Positions 1-10,297 are shown, counted from the stretch's first letter. The stretch: 21,390 bases of DNA from Chloroflexota bacterium (GCA_005889445.1 VBGS01000120.1:1-21390); one strand, 5' to 3'. Notes: generated by a model not told the origin, from the sequence alone. Numbers and translations: made by a program.

Positions 1-1
1 G

Positions 2-1777
2 TACGCGGAATTCGAGACGATCGCGAAGCGGCTCGAGAAGCATTACCGCGATGCGCAGGACCTCGAGTTCACCATCGAGCGCGGCAAGCTCTACATGCTG
101 CAAACGCGATCGGCCAAGCGGACCGCGGCGGCGGCCGTGAAGATCGCCACCGACATGGTGCGCGAGGGCCTCATCACGAAGGACGAGGCGATCAGACGCG
201 TCGATCCCATGCAGGTCGAGCAGCTGCTCCTGCCGCGCTTCGATCAGAAAGAGGTCGACCGCGCGCGCGGCGCGGGGCGTTTCCTGGCAAAGGGCCTCAA
301 CGCCTCGCCGGGCGCGGCAACCGGCCGGGCGGTCTTCGACGCGGACCGCGCGGTCTCCCTCAAGGGACAGAAGGAGCTTGTGGTGCTCGTCCGACCGGAG
401 ACGAGCCCCGACGACTTCCACGGGATGGTCGCGGCGACGGGGATCCTCACCGCACGCGGCGGGTCGACGTCGCACGCGGCGGTCGTCGCGCGCGGGCTCG
501 GCCTACCCTGCGTAGCTGGCGTCGCGGCCCTCGACATCGACCTCGTCAAGCGCGAGATGCGCGTCGACGGCAAGCTCGTGCGCGAGGGCGACCAGATCTC
601 GATCGACGGCACCACCGGTGAGGTGTTCGCCGGCGAGCTGCCTACGATCGAGCCCAAGTTCCGCGAGGAGAAGGAGCTCATCGAGCTGCTTTCGTGGGCC
701 GACCAAAAGCGCCGCCTCGGGGTATGGGTGAACGCCGACACTCCCGGCGAGTGCAAGCTCGCGCGCGAGCTCGGCGCCGAAGGCGTGGGCCTCGCGCGGA
801 CCGAGCACATGTTCCGGCAGGCCGAGCGGCTCCCGATCGTGCAGGACATGATCCTGGCGAGCGACGTCGCCGGGCGGAAGCGCGCGCTCGCGAAGCTTCT
901 CCCGTTCCAGCAGGGCGATTTCCGCGAGATGTACGAGGCGATGGACGGTTTGCCTGTCGTGATACGGCTGATCGATCCGCCGCTCCACGAGTTCCTGCGC
1001 GAATACGCGGACGTCGATGTCGACATCGCCGTGGCGCGCGCGACCGGTCAGAACGGCGCCGACCTCGCCAACAAGGAACGCATCTACCGACGCCTCGAGC
1101 AATTGCACGAAGACAATCCGATGCTCGGGCTGCGCGGCTGCCGTCTGCTCCTCGTGTACCCGGAGATCCTGGAGATGCAGATCCGGGCGATCCTCGGCGC
1201 GGCGATCGACGTCGCGGAGAAGGGCGTGAAGGCCAAGCCCGAGATCATGATGCCGCTCGTCGGCACGATGGGGGAGCTGGATCGCCTGCAGGAGCAGGTG
1301 ATGAGCGTCGCCGAGACGGTCTTCAAGGAGCGCGGCAAGCGGGTGGAGTTCAAGTTCGGGACGATGATCGAGATCCCGCGCGCGTGCATCATCGCCGACC
1401 AGATCGCGACGAAGACCGAGTTCTTCTCGTTCGGCACCAACGACCTCACACAGACGGTGCTCGGCATCTCCCGCGACGACGCGCAGAAGAGCTTTCTCAC
1501 CCGTTACGTCGAGGAGAAGATCATCCCCGCCGATCCGTTCCAGGTCCTCGACCGCGACGGGGTCGGCGCGATGATGCGCATGGCGATCGAGCGCGGCCGC
1601 AAGACGAAGCCGAATCTCAAGATCGGGATCTGCGGCGAGCACGGCGGGGACGCCTCGTCGATCGCGTTCTGCCACGAGATCGGCCTCACCTACGTGTCGC
1701 CGTCGACGTACCGCGTGCCCGTCGCGCGCCTGGCCGCGGCGCAGGCCGCGCTCGCCGGCGCGGAGCGGGACCGGTGA
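2..1777 (+). CDS. ppdK: Pyruvate, phosphate dikinase, C-terminal part (5' end outside window)
   Basis: Interconverts pyruvate, ATP and phosphate with PEP, AMP and pyrophosphate in the cytoplasm. The reading frame is already open at base 2, so the 591 residues seen are the C-terminal two thirds of a protein usually near 900 residues; the N-terminal ATP-grasp domain lies upstream. The fragment begins with the conserved stretch before LYMLQTR. The swivelling phosphohistidine domain follows, with GGSTSHAAVVAR carrying the catalytic histidine near fragment residue 158. The PEP/pyruvate TIM barrel comes next, with TNDLTQ and the GICGEHGG loop that holds the acid/base cysteine. All key residues seen are intact. 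The stop overlaps the GTG start of the next gene (GTGA), so the two are probably translationally coupled. A phosphotransferase enzyme I is the only close alternative, and the TNDLTQ/GICGEHGG context and dikinase-type start of the fragment argue against it. Confidence 0.97.
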   Translation, partial: YAEFETIAKRLEKHYRDAQDLEFTIERGKLYMLQTRSAKRTAAAAVKIATDMVREGLITKDEAIRRVDPMQVEQLLLPRFDQKEVDRARGAGRFLAKGLNASPGAATGRAVFDADRAVSLKGQKELVVLVRPETSPDDFHGMVAATGILTARGGSTSHAAVVARGLGLPCVAGVAALDIDLVKREMRVDGKLVREGDQISIDGTTGEVFAGELPTIEPKFREEKELIELLSWADQKRRLGVWVNADTPGECKLARELGAEGVGLARTEHMFRQAERLPIVQDMILASDVAGRKRALAKLLPFQQGDFREMYEAMDGLPVVIRLIDPPLHEFLREYADVDVDIAVARATGQNGADLANKERIYRRLEQLHEDNPMLGLRGCRLLLVYPEILEMQIRAILGAAIDVAEKGVKAKPEIMMPLVGTMGELDRLQEQVMSVAETVFKERGKRVEFKFGTMIEIPRACIIADQIATKTEFFSFGTNDLTQTVLGISRDDAQKSFLTRYVEEKIIPADPFQVLDRDGVGAMMRMAIERGRKTKPNLKIGICGEHGGDASSIAFCHEIGLTYVSPSTYRVPVARLAAAQAALAGAERDR

Positions 1778-2427
1778 GCGCGCGAGCACCATCGCGGGCG
1801 GGACTGCTGCTGCTGCATGCCTGGTGGGGGCGCAACGCGGACGTTCTCGCCCGCGCCGAGGCACTCCGCCGCGAGGGCTACACGGTCGACGCCCCAGATC
1901 TCTTCGGCGGCCGCGTCGCCAAGACGATCGACGAAGCGAAGGCGTTGACCGCGGGCGAGCAGGAGAACGAGGCGAAGCTCACGAAGATCGTCGAAGAGGC
2001 CGTCGGTGCGCTCGGACAGAAGGTCGACCGCATCGGGATCGTCGCGTGTGGCTTCGGGGTCTGGTACGCGTGGAAGATGGGTATCGCGCATCCAGACAAG
2101 GTGCGGGCCCTCACCCTCTTCTACGGAATAGGTCCGAACGAGCCGGACGCTCCCACGACGCCGGTCCTCGCCCATTACGCGGAGCACGACGAGTTCGAGG
2201 ACATCGGATTCGCGCGCCAGGTCGAGAAGGAGATGCGGGCCGCTGGGAACGACGTGCGCGTCGAGCTCTACCCCGGGACCAAGCACTGGTTCGACGAGCC
2301 GTCACGACCGGAGTTCGACAAGAACGCGAGCGCCCTCGCCTGGCAGCGCACCGGCGCATTCCTCCGCGAGCACCTCGGGTCGACCTCGTCGGCCATGGAG
2401 CCTCGGTCCGCGCCGCGCGACCGCTAG
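1774..2427 (+). CDS. Dienelactone hydrolase family protein with degenerate nucleophile elbow
   Basis: An alpha/beta-hydrolase of the dienelactone hydrolase family, 217 residues, the usual family length. The GTG start at 1774 overlaps the ppdK stop by four bases. The LLLLHAWWG strand, the DLFGG segment, an Asp in AHYAEHDEF (D139) and a His in PGTKHWF (H171) match the family's beta strands and the Asp and His of its triad. The nucleophile elbow, normally G-x-C/S-x-G-G, reads A-C-G-F-G-V, which puts Gly93 where the Cys or Ser nucleophile should be, with a Cys one residue earlier. It may therefore be non-catalytic, use the shifted Cys, or bind rather than hydrolyse its ligand (inference). The substrate cannot be told from sequence. 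It ends on a CTAG shared with the convergent gene on the other strand. Confidence 0.85.
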   Translation: MSARAPSRAGLLLLHAWWGRNADVLARAEALRREGYTVDAPDLFGGRVAKTIDEAKALTAGEQENEAKLTKIVEEAVGALGQKVDRIGIVACGFGVWYAWKMGIAHPDKVRALTLFYGIGPNEPDAPTTPVLAHYAEHDEFEDIGFARQVEKEMRAAGNDVRVELYPGTKHWFDEPSRPEFDKNASALAWQRTGAFLREHLGSTSSAMEPRSAPRDR

Positions 2428-2939
2428 CCTGAGGGCGGGGCCACCCGCGCCGCGCGGAACACGATGTCCCACGTGCGGAAGACCGACACGACGAGGAGGA
2501 CCAACACGGTCCCCGCGAGCAGCTGTAACGGCCACGCCTGTCCTCCCAGCAGCGCGAGCCCGCCCGCCAGCGTGACGGCGCATCCAGTGACAAACAATGC
2601 CGCCCGGAACCAGCGATTGCTCCGACCGTACACACCAGTGGAACGAAACAGCTGCGGCACGCTGCGCGCCGATGTCGCAAGGATGAATACGAAGACGATG
2701 AGGATCTCCTGGCCAAGTGCGACAAGCGACTGTGGAATGAGCGGGAACAGGGACAGACCCATCGCGACGACGTACTCCAGGAGGATCGCCCGGGCGTCTT
2801 GACGCAGGTCCGCGTAATGCTCGTCGCTGAGCAGGCGCAAGTGGACCGAGACGGCAACGAAGAGGAGACCGGTGAGCGCTCCGGCAACCGTCGCGGTGGT
2901 GACGAAGAAATCACGCCAAGCCAATATCTCGGGTGCCAT
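2424..2939 (-). CDS. Small integral membrane protein, function unknown
   Basis: A 171-residue protein with about four hydrophobic helices: one near residues 9-30, two around 50-90, and a pair near 110-155. I do not recognise a catalytic motif. The N-terminal pattern (short polar lead, WRDFFVTTATVAGALTGLLFVAVS, then an amphipathic segment) resembles small bacterial membrane proteins sometimes labelled modulators of FtsH protease, but that is only a resemblance. The start is fixed by a good Shine-Dalgarno (GGAGG, six bases before the ATG at 2939) with a TATGTT -10-like hexamer further upstream. Longer in-frame starts would run into the dGTPase gene. Its stop (TAG) and the stop of the convergent hydrolase gene lie on the same CTAG palindrome. 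It is transcribed divergently from the dGTPase gene. Confidence 0.8.
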   Translation of the reverse strand: MAPEILAWRDFFVTTATVAGALTGLLFVAVSVHLRLLSDEHYADLRQDARAILLEYVVAMGLSLFPLIPQSLVALGQEILIVFVFILATSARSVPQLFRSTGVYGRSNRWFRAALFVTGCAVTLAGGLALLGGQAWPLQLLAGTVLVLLVVSVFRTWDIVFRAARVAPPSG

Positions 2940-2986
2940 CCCAGTCCTCCGCGCGCGGAACATAGCACCCGCCAAGCAGCCTCCGA

Positions 2987-2992
2987 TTAGGC
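2987..2992 (+). promoter_or_regulatory. -10-like hexamer TAGGCT for a leaderless dGTPase mRNA
   Basis: TAGGCT fits the TAnnnT pattern and ends nine bases before the ATG at 3002, so transcription would begin at or next to the start codon. No Shine-Dalgarno is seen in the nine-base interval. No convincing -35 was found. Confidence 0.45.
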
Positions 2993-3001
2993 TATCGCCG
3001 C

Positions 3002-4090
3002 ATGGCCACCCAGACGCACGCCGAAGCGAAGCTCTCGCGAACGCGATCGGTCGAAGCGCTCCGGATCCGGGAGCGGACCGATGACCTCGAGACCCAATCT
3101 CTGGCTGAGTACGCGACGCGCTCGGCGACCGGGCATCGCGATCGACCCGAGGAGCCGTCGCCAACCCGCGCGGCGTTCGCCGTCGACCGCGACCGTATCG
3201 TCCACAGCAAGGCGTTCCGCCGGCTCAAGCACAAGACCCAGGTCTTCCTCGCACCGGTCGGCGATCACTACCGGACCCGGCTCACTCATACGCTCGAGGT
3301 GACCCAGATCGGCCGGTCGATGGCGCGGGCGCTCCGCCTGAACGAGGACCTCGTGGAGGCGATGGCGCTCGGGCACGACGTCGGACACACACCCTTCGGG
3401 CATGTCGGTGAGGAGCTGCTCGCGGAGTTCCTGCCCGATGGGTTTCGGCACAACGCGCAGAGCGTTCGCATCGTCGAGCGGATCGAGAAGAACGGCGCAG
3501 GCCTGAATCTCACGCAGGAGGTCCGCGACGGGATCCTGAAACACAGCGCGCCGACCGAGGGCGGCGTCGAGACCGCGGCGTGGGGCTTGCCCGAGACGCC
3601 GGAGGGCTGGGTCGTGCGGTACGCCGACAAGATCGCGTACCTGCATCACGACATCGACGACGCCATGCGCGCGGGGATCGTCCGCGAGGAGGACATTCCG
3701 CAGGACATCCGCGCGTCGCTCGGGCGCGATCGCGCCGAGCGGTTGGACACGATGATCTACGACGTCATCGTGACGTCCTACGGCAAACGCGAGGTGACGA
3801 TGAGCGACGAGGTGCTCGAGGCGACGAACGCGTTTCGCAAGTTCATGTTCGACAACGTCTACCTTGCCGGCCCTGCGAAGACCGAGGACCGCAAGGCGCA
3901 GGGCGTGCTCTGGGAGCTCCTCGGCCATTTCGAGGGCCATCCCGAGCTGCTGCCGCCCGAGCACCAGCGGATCGCGAAGGCCGACGGCAACAAGCGCGCG
4001 GTCGCCGACTACGTGGCGGGGATGACCGACCGGTATGCGCTCGACACGTACGCCTCGATCTTCATTCCGGCGGGCTGGAGCCACCTCTAA
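3002..4090 (+). CDS. dgt: dGTPase-like HD-domain triphosphohydrolase
   Basis: Predicted deoxynucleoside triphosphate triphosphohydrolase, releasing tripolyphosphate from dNTPs to control pool size; cytoplasmic and usually oligomeric. It is 362 residues, typical of the short dGTPase-like class. The HD metal site is clear: H96 in LTHTLEV, H125-D126 in GHDVGHTPFGH, and the late Asp in YADKIAYLHHDIDD (D209 or D217). The upstream signature VHSKAFRRLKHKTQVF is also present, so the core looks complete. The gene sits upstream of dnaG and rpoD, an arrangement known in several Gram-positive and deep-branching bacteria and consistent with a link to DNA replication. The ATG follows a -10-like hexamer directly, suggesting a leaderless message. 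dNTP preference cannot be read from sequence. Confidence 0.93.
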   Translation: MATQTHAEAKLSRTRSVEALRIRERTDDLETQSLAEYATRSATGHRDRPEEPSPTRAAFAVDRDRIVHSKAFRRLKHKTQVFLAPVGDHYRTRLTHTLEVTQIGRSMARALRLNEDLVEAMALGHDVGHTPFGHVGEELLAEFLPDGFRHNAQSVRIVERIEKNGAGLNLTQEVRDGILKHSAPTEGGVETAAWGLPETPEGWVVRYADKIAYLHHDIDDAMRAGIVREEDIPQDIRASLGRDRAERLDTMIYDVIVTSYGKREVTMSDEVLEATNAFRKFMFDNVYLAGPAKTEDRKAQGVLWELLGHFEGHPELLPPEHQRIAKADGNKRAVADYVAGMTDRYALDTYASIFIPAGWSHL

Positions 4091-4162
4091 GCCGACGCAC
4101 GAGCAGCCAGGGACCCAGCCGTTACAAGATTGTTGGCATGCCGGACGCAGGGACAATCCACG

Positions 4163-5962
4163 ATGAGCAGCCCCGAGCGCGGCGACCTACCTTCCCATCT
4201 GGTCCAGTTCTACGAGCACGAGCCTTTCCTCTACCAGCGGGTCAGCGATTTTGTCGAGGCCGGACTCGACGCGGCCGCTGCCGCCGTGCTCATCGCGACG
4301 AGGCCGCATCGCGACGGGATCGCCGCCCATCTCGCACAGCGAGGTGTCGACGTCACGGGGCTCGCGGCTTCCGGCCGCTACCACGCGCTTGATGCGGAGG
4401 ACACGCTGTCGCAGCTGATGGTCGCGGGATGGCCGGACCCGCGGCGGTTCTCGGAGGTCGTCGGGACTGTCATCCGCACGGCTCGCGGCCCCGAAGAGCG
4501 CCGCGTCCTCGCGTTCGGCGAGATGGTCGCGCTGCTCTGCGCGCGAGGAAACCGGGAGGCCGCCGTTCGTCTGGAGGAGCTGTGGAACGAGCTGGCCCGA
4601 ACGACGAGCTTCTCGCTGTTCTGCGCCTACCCGATCTCAACGTTCGACGATGCGGCTCACGCGAAGGCACTCGCCGAGATCTCGCTCGCGCACGGCGCGG
4701 TGATCCCGGCCGAGAGCTACGCCAGAGTGAAGCCCGACGAACAGAGTCGGGTCGTCGTCGCGCTCCAGCAGAAGGCCGAGGCCCTCGAGAACGAGATGCG
4801 CCAGCGCGCGGCGCTCGAAGCCGCGCTCCGTTCGACGATCGAGGAGCTCGCCGAGATGGATCGGCGGAAGGACGAGTTCCTCGCGATGCTCGGGCACGAG
4901 CTGCGAAACCCGCTCGCGCCGATCACCACGGCTTTGCAGCTGATGAGCGTTCACTCGGAGGAACCGAACCGCGTCGCGCGCTCGCGCGAGATCATCGAGC
5001 GCCAGATCAGCCACATGACCCGGCTGATCGACGATCTGCTCGATGTGTCGCGGATCACTCGCGGCAAGATCGAGCTGCGCGAACAGGCCGTCCTCCTCTC
5101 CGCTCTGGTCGAGCGCGCAGTGGAGATCGCGCGGCCTCTGATTGACGAGCGCGGTCATCGCCTCTCGCTCGACCTGCCGGAGGAGCCGATCACGTTCATC
5201 GCGGATCCGGCGCGTCTGGAGCAGGTCCTCGCGAATCTTCTGAACAACGCAGCGAAATACACCGATGTGGGCGGTCGGATCTGGGTCACGGCGCGGCGCG
5301 AGCGCGCCGAGTTGGTCCTATCCGTTCGCGACGACGGGCCTGGCCTCTCGCGCTCGCAGCTGGAGGACGTGTTCGACCTGTTCGCCCAGGGGCCCGACGC
5401 GCGTGCTCGCGCCCGTGGCGGCCTCGGCATCGGCCTGACGCTTGCCCGTCGGCTCGTGCAGATGCATGGCGGCGATGTCACTGCGCGTTCAGACGGAGAG
5501 GGAACAGGCGCGGAGTTCATCGTGCGCATGCCGATCCGGGCGCCGCGCGGAGCAGCAGACGGGTCAGGCATCGGATGGGAGAGTGCCGCGACGAGCGGCC
5601 CGCGCCGGCGTGTCCTCGTCGTCGACGACAACGTCGACGCCGCCGAGGCGCTCGCCGAGCTCATGCGCGACTACGGTCACGACGTGTCGACCGCGCACGA
5701 CGGTCGGCGTGCCGTCGAGGAAGCTCGGCTGCACGCCCCGGAGCTGGTCCTCCTCGACATCTCGATGCCGGAAATGGACGGGTACGACGTCGCCAAGCGG
5801 ATCCGCGAGGACGTCGGTCTGCACGACGCGATCCTGGTGGCGCTCACCGGCTACGGCGAGGATCGTCACCGCCGGCAGGCACGCGAGGCGGGCTTCGACC
5901 ACCATGTGACCAAGCCCGTTGACGCGTCGAAGCTGGAGCAGCTCCTCAAGCTCCCGCTTTAA
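4163..5962 (+). CDS. Hybrid sensor histidine kinase: MEDS, HisKA, HATPase_c, receiver
   Basis: A soluble 599-residue hybrid kinase. Residues ~10-180 resemble the MEDS sensory domain of DcmR-type regulators (HLVQFYEHEPFLYQRVSDFVEAGL). A coiled coil follows near 195-235, then HisKA with the phospho-acceptor H245 in LGHELRNPL. The ATPase domain has its N box around ANLLNNAAKYTD, G1 as DDGPGL and G2 as GGLGIGL. The C-terminal receiver has Asp532 in LLDISMPEMDG and Lys584 in VTKP. No transmembrane segment is seen, so it should sense a cytoplasmic cue. MEDS domains are thought to bind hydrocarbon derivatives. No HPt domain or separate output regulator lies nearby, so the phosphate target is unknown. 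I chose the ATG at 4163 because AGGGA lies about ten bases upstream; a TTG at 4130 would add 11 residues. It separates dgt from dnaG, which is unusual. Confidence 0.93.
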   Translation: MSSPERGDLPSHLVQFYEHEPFLYQRVSDFVEAGLDAAAAAVLIATRPHRDGIAAHLAQRGVDVTGLAASGRYHALDAEDTLSQLMVAGWPDPRRFSEVVGTVIRTARGPEERRVLAFGEMVALLCARGNREAAVRLEELWNELARTTSFSLFCAYPISTFDDAAHAKALAEISLAHGAVIPAESYARVKPDEQSRVVVALQQKAEALENEMRQRAALEAALRSTIEELAEMDRRKDEFLAMLGHELRNPLAPITTALQLMSVHSEEPNRVARSREIIERQISHMTRLIDDLLDVSRITRGKIELREQAVLLSALVERAVEIARPLIDERGHRLSLDLPEEPITFIADPARLEQVLANLLNNAAKYTDVGGRIWVTARRERAELVLSVRDDGPGLSRSQLEDVFDLFAQGPDARARARGGLGIGLTLARRLVQMHGGDVTARSDGEGTGAEFIVRMPIRAPRGAADGSGIGWESAATSGPRRRVLVVDDNVDAAEALAELMRDYGHDVSTAHDGRRAVEEARLHAPELVLLDISMPEMDGYDVAKRIREDVGLHDAILVALTGYGEDRHRRQAREAGFDHHVTKPVDASKLEQLLKLPL

Positions 5963-6000
5963 CACGGCGCCCCCGCAAGCCCGGCGCGATACTTCGATGG

Positions 6001-7774
6001 ATGCCCGGTGATTTCGATCTCGTCAAGGAACGCGTCGACATCGTGCAGCTCATCGCCGAGCGGGTGGCGCTGCGGAAAGCCGGCCGCGTGTTCAAGGGGC
6101 TCTGCCCATTCCACCCGGAGAAGACGCCGTCCTTTCAGGTGGACCCGGATCGCCGGACGTACCACTGCTTTGGATGTGGGAAGGGCGGGGATATTTTCAC
6201 CTGGCTCGAGGAACAGGACGGCCTCGAGCCGGTGGAGGCGCTCCGGGTCCTGGCGGACCGCGCCGGCGTCGAGCTGACATCCCGGCGCGACCCTGCCGCC
6301 CAGGAGCGCGAGAAGCGCCTGCTTGCGGCCAACGACACCGCGCTCTTCTACTTCCGTCAGGCGCTGCGGGGGACCGAGCGCGGCCGAGAGGTCGCCGGGT
6401 ACCTGGGGGGCCGAGGCATCCGTCCGGAGACCGTCGAGCGCTTCGGGCTTGGCTACGCGCCTGACCTTCGCGACGGCCTCCTGGGGTACCTGGTGCGGAA
6501 GGGTTATCGCGAGGAGGAGGCGGTCGCGGCCGGCCTCGCCAGCAAGACCGAACGGGGACTCTGGGATCGCTTTCGTGACCGCCTCATGGTGCCGATCAAG
6601 GACGGCCGGGGCCGGATCATCGCCTTTGGCGGCCGGGCGATGCGGCCGGACCAGCCCGGGAAATACGTCAACTCGCCGCAGACGGACCTCTTCAACAAGA
6701 GCGGGACGCTCTACGCGCTCGACGCCGCGCGCGGATGCATCAGGCCGGCTTCGGCAACGTCGTCGCCTCGATGGGCACCGCCCTGACCGAGGACCAGTAC
6801 CACGTACTCGACACGATGCGGATCGAGCGGGCGGTCGTCGCCTTTGACGGCGATGCCGCGGGTCAGCGCTCGGCCGAGCAGCGCGGGAGCGAGCTCGCGC
6901 GTCAGGTCCAGCGGGCGGTCCAGCGGGCCGGCCGCGGATCGGTGACCGCCAAGACGGGGCTCGCCGTCTACGTCACCGTCCTTCCCAACGAGACCGATCC
7001 GGACGAGCTCGCTCGCCGCGATCCGGAACGCCTCCGCGCTCTGGTCGGCGAGGCGAAGCCGATCCTCGAGTTCGTCATCGAGCGGATCGCGTCGCGGAGC
7101 GGCCTGGAAGGACCCGAGGGTCGCCGGCGTTTCCTTGCTGAGGCGCTGCCGCTGGTCGCCGACGAGCCGGACCCGCTGACGCGCGAGCTGTACCTTGGGA
7201 CGCTCTCTCGGTTGACCGGCCTCACACAGGAGTCGCTGCGCCGAGAGGCCGAGGCAGCGCCGGCGCGCCCGAATGAAACGCGAGCGTCCGGCGACCGGTC
7301 GGCACCGTCCGGTACTGAGACAGGCGCGAAACAAACGGCCTCGCTGGAGCGTTACCTAATGGCACTATTGACGCGATTTCCGGACGAAGCGGCACGCGTG
7401 GACCTCGGCCCTGGCGACTTCAGTGACCCCGACTTTGGAGCGCTTTTCTCACGGCTCTCGTCGGGGGAGCATTCGACCTCTGACCTGCCGGCTCACTTAG
7501 CCGCCATTGCGGCGGCCCTTGGCGCCTCGGCGCCGGAGCACGCAGACGAGTTCGATGCCGGCCAGGCGATCGAGATCGCGGCGCTGAAGCTCCGGGAACA
7601 AAACCTGCGGCGCCAGCTCCGGGACACGCGCGAGAAGCTCGCGCGGGCCGGCGAAGGCGACGTAAGCACACCGGACGGCGAGGTCGAGGACCTGGCGTCA
7701 CAGCTGAACGAGCTGATGAGACGCCGGGAGCGGCACACCGTCCTGCACGCGGCGGATGTGGAACAGAGGGACGA

Positions 7775-7778
<4 letters not shown>
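6001..7778 (+). pseudogene. dnaG: DNA primase DnaG, broken by an internal deletion with frameshift
   Basis: Primase makes RNA primers at the replication fork. The first frame (6001-~6733) encodes the zinc-binding domain (C35, H38, C56, C59 in CPFH...CFGC) and the N-terminal half of the catalytic core, up to LFNKSGTLYALDAAR. It then runs into unrelated codons and stops at 6786. The second frame (from ~6735, HQAGFGNVVASMGTALTEDQ) carries the rest of TOPRIM, with AFDGDAAG at 6840-6863, and the DnaB-binding C terminus. Compared with normal DnaG, about 20 residues are missing at the junction, including the EGYMD motif with the catalytic Glu. The lost length must be 1 modulo 3 (58, 61 or 64 bases). 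A one-base shift cannot restore the motif. No second copy is in the window. dnaG is normally essential, so an assembly or read deletion is as likely as true decay. The end overlaps rpoD by four bases. Confidence 0.85.
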
Positions 7779-9442
<1,664 letters not shown>

Positions 9443-9446
9443 ACAG

Positions 9447-9472
9447 GAAGGGGCGCCGCGAGGCGCCCCTTC
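9447..9472. terminator. Rho-independent terminator shared by rpoD and the convergent nitroreductase gene
   Basis: An 11-bp perfect stem (GAAGGGGCGCC / GGCGCCCCTTC) with a GCGA tetraloop begins five bases after the rpoD stop. It is followed on the + strand by TCTCTTT. The nitroreductase stop on the other strand lies at 9479-9481, so one hairpin can end both transcripts. Confidence 0.9.
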
Positions 9473-9478
9473 TCTTTG

Positions 9479-10012
9479 TCAGCGCTTAGGCGCTCCGAAA
9501 CGCTCGAAGCTGACCAGCTCGCTCAGTGGCCTGCGTCCGCGAGGCGGACCGGTGGGCCGCGGATCCCGCGTGGACTTGCGCCGCCCGATCAGGACCATCT
9601 GACGCGCCTGTCGGGATTCGGGGATGCCGAGGATTCGCTTGGCCTCGGCCTCGTGGTGCGGCTCGCCGAACCACGCGACCCCGGCGCCGTAGCCGAGCAT
9701 GGTCGCTCCAGTGAGCAGCCGTTCGGTGACACGGCCCTCGTCATAGGACTCGCTGTGCGCGTCCTCTCCCGTGAGGACGAGGGCGATACCGACCGGCGCC
9801 GCCGCGGCCCAGTTGATGTTCGGTCGCAACTCGGCGAGCTTTCGCAGCGTCTCCCGGTCGCGGACGACGATGAAGTGCCACGGCTGCGTGTTCTTGGAGC
9901 TCCCAGTCCAGCGCGCGAGCTCGAGCAGCTGATCGATCGCTTCGTCAGGGACCACTCCGCTCGTGAACTCACGGATCTGCGAGACGCGGCGGATTGGCTC
10001 GAGCGGATCCAC
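9479..10012 (-). CDS. Nitroreductase family FMN oxidoreductase
   Basis: A 177-residue nitroreductase-fold protein, likely an FMN-dependent NAD(P)H oxidoreductase. Visible marks are the N-terminal RRVSQIREFTSGVVPDEAI segment and the GSSKNTQPWHFIVVRD motif (FMN phosphate/ribityl contact). The GATMLGYGAGVAWFGEP helix and the LGIPESRQARQMVLIGRR stretch, as in GxPE..., also match the family. The N-terminal arginine motif is present in modified form (R-E-F-T). I chose the GTG at 10012 because the family consensus begins there and a TATGCT -10-like hexamer lies nine bases upstream. Extending to an ATG at 10102 would overlap the divergent small gene. The substrate is unknown. Some members act in cofactor or flavin metabolism rather than on nitro compounds. 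Confidence 0.9.
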   Translation of the reverse strand: MDPLEPIRRVSQIREFTSGVVPDEAIDQLLELARWTGSSKNTQPWHFIVVRDRETLRKLAELRPNINWAAAAPVGIALVLTGEDAHSESYDEGRVTERLLTGATMLGYGAGVAWFGEPHHEAEAKRILGIPESRQARQMVLIGRRKSTRDPRPTGPPRGRRPLSELVSFERFGAPKR

Positions 10013-10021
10013 GCGAGCGCC

Positions 10022-10027
10022 AGCATA
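10022..10027 (-). promoter_or_regulatory. -10-like hexamer TATGCT upstream of the nitroreductase gene
   Basis: On the minus strand TATGCT is followed by nine bases and then the GTG start at 10012, with no Shine-Dalgarno. The spacing matches the other proposed leaderless starts in the window. Confidence 0.45.
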
Positions 10028-10056
10028 CGCAGGCGCGCGGATGCGATGATGCGCCG

Positions 10057-10257
10057 GTGGGCGACGTCGATCCGGGCGAGCTCGAGCGTCTGGGGTCCGC
10101 ACTGCGCCTCGCGCAGTCCGCGCTCGAGGAGGCGCTCGAGGCCGCCGAGAACCTGGGTAACTTCGACCGCCGTTTCGACGTGCCGCGTGCGGTCGGCGGC
10201 GCGCAGCGTCTCGTCGGCAACGCGCTCGAGGCGGTGGACGCGGCCCGCGAGCGCTAA
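10057..10257 (+). CDS. Small helical protein, 66 residues, function unknown
   Basis: Not recognised. Reading from the GTG at 10057 gives an Ala/Leu/Glu-rich, strongly helical sequence (ELERLGSALRLAQSALEEALEAAENLG), a short break near FDRRFDVPRA, and a second helix ending in AARER-stop. A helical hairpin or coiled coil is likely. No signal peptide or cysteine is seen. Codons are G/C-ending, like the real genes around it. The gene exactly fills the space between the divergent nitroreductase gene (44 bases away) and the convergent gene at 10298. These points support a real gene, but no family match can be claimed. Confidence 0.6.
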   Translation: MGDVDPGELERLGSALRLAQSALEEALEAAENLGNFDRRFDVPRAVGGAQRLVGNALEAVDAARER

Positions 10258-10297
10258 GGGTTCCCGCAGGCGATAGCGGTTCTTCACCGGTGCTGTG

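Noticed and set aside
2424..2427. Shared CTAG at the two convergent stop codons as a regulatory site
   Set aside because: TAG stops on both strands create CTAG by chance in tightly packed convergent genes; nothing else supports a site.
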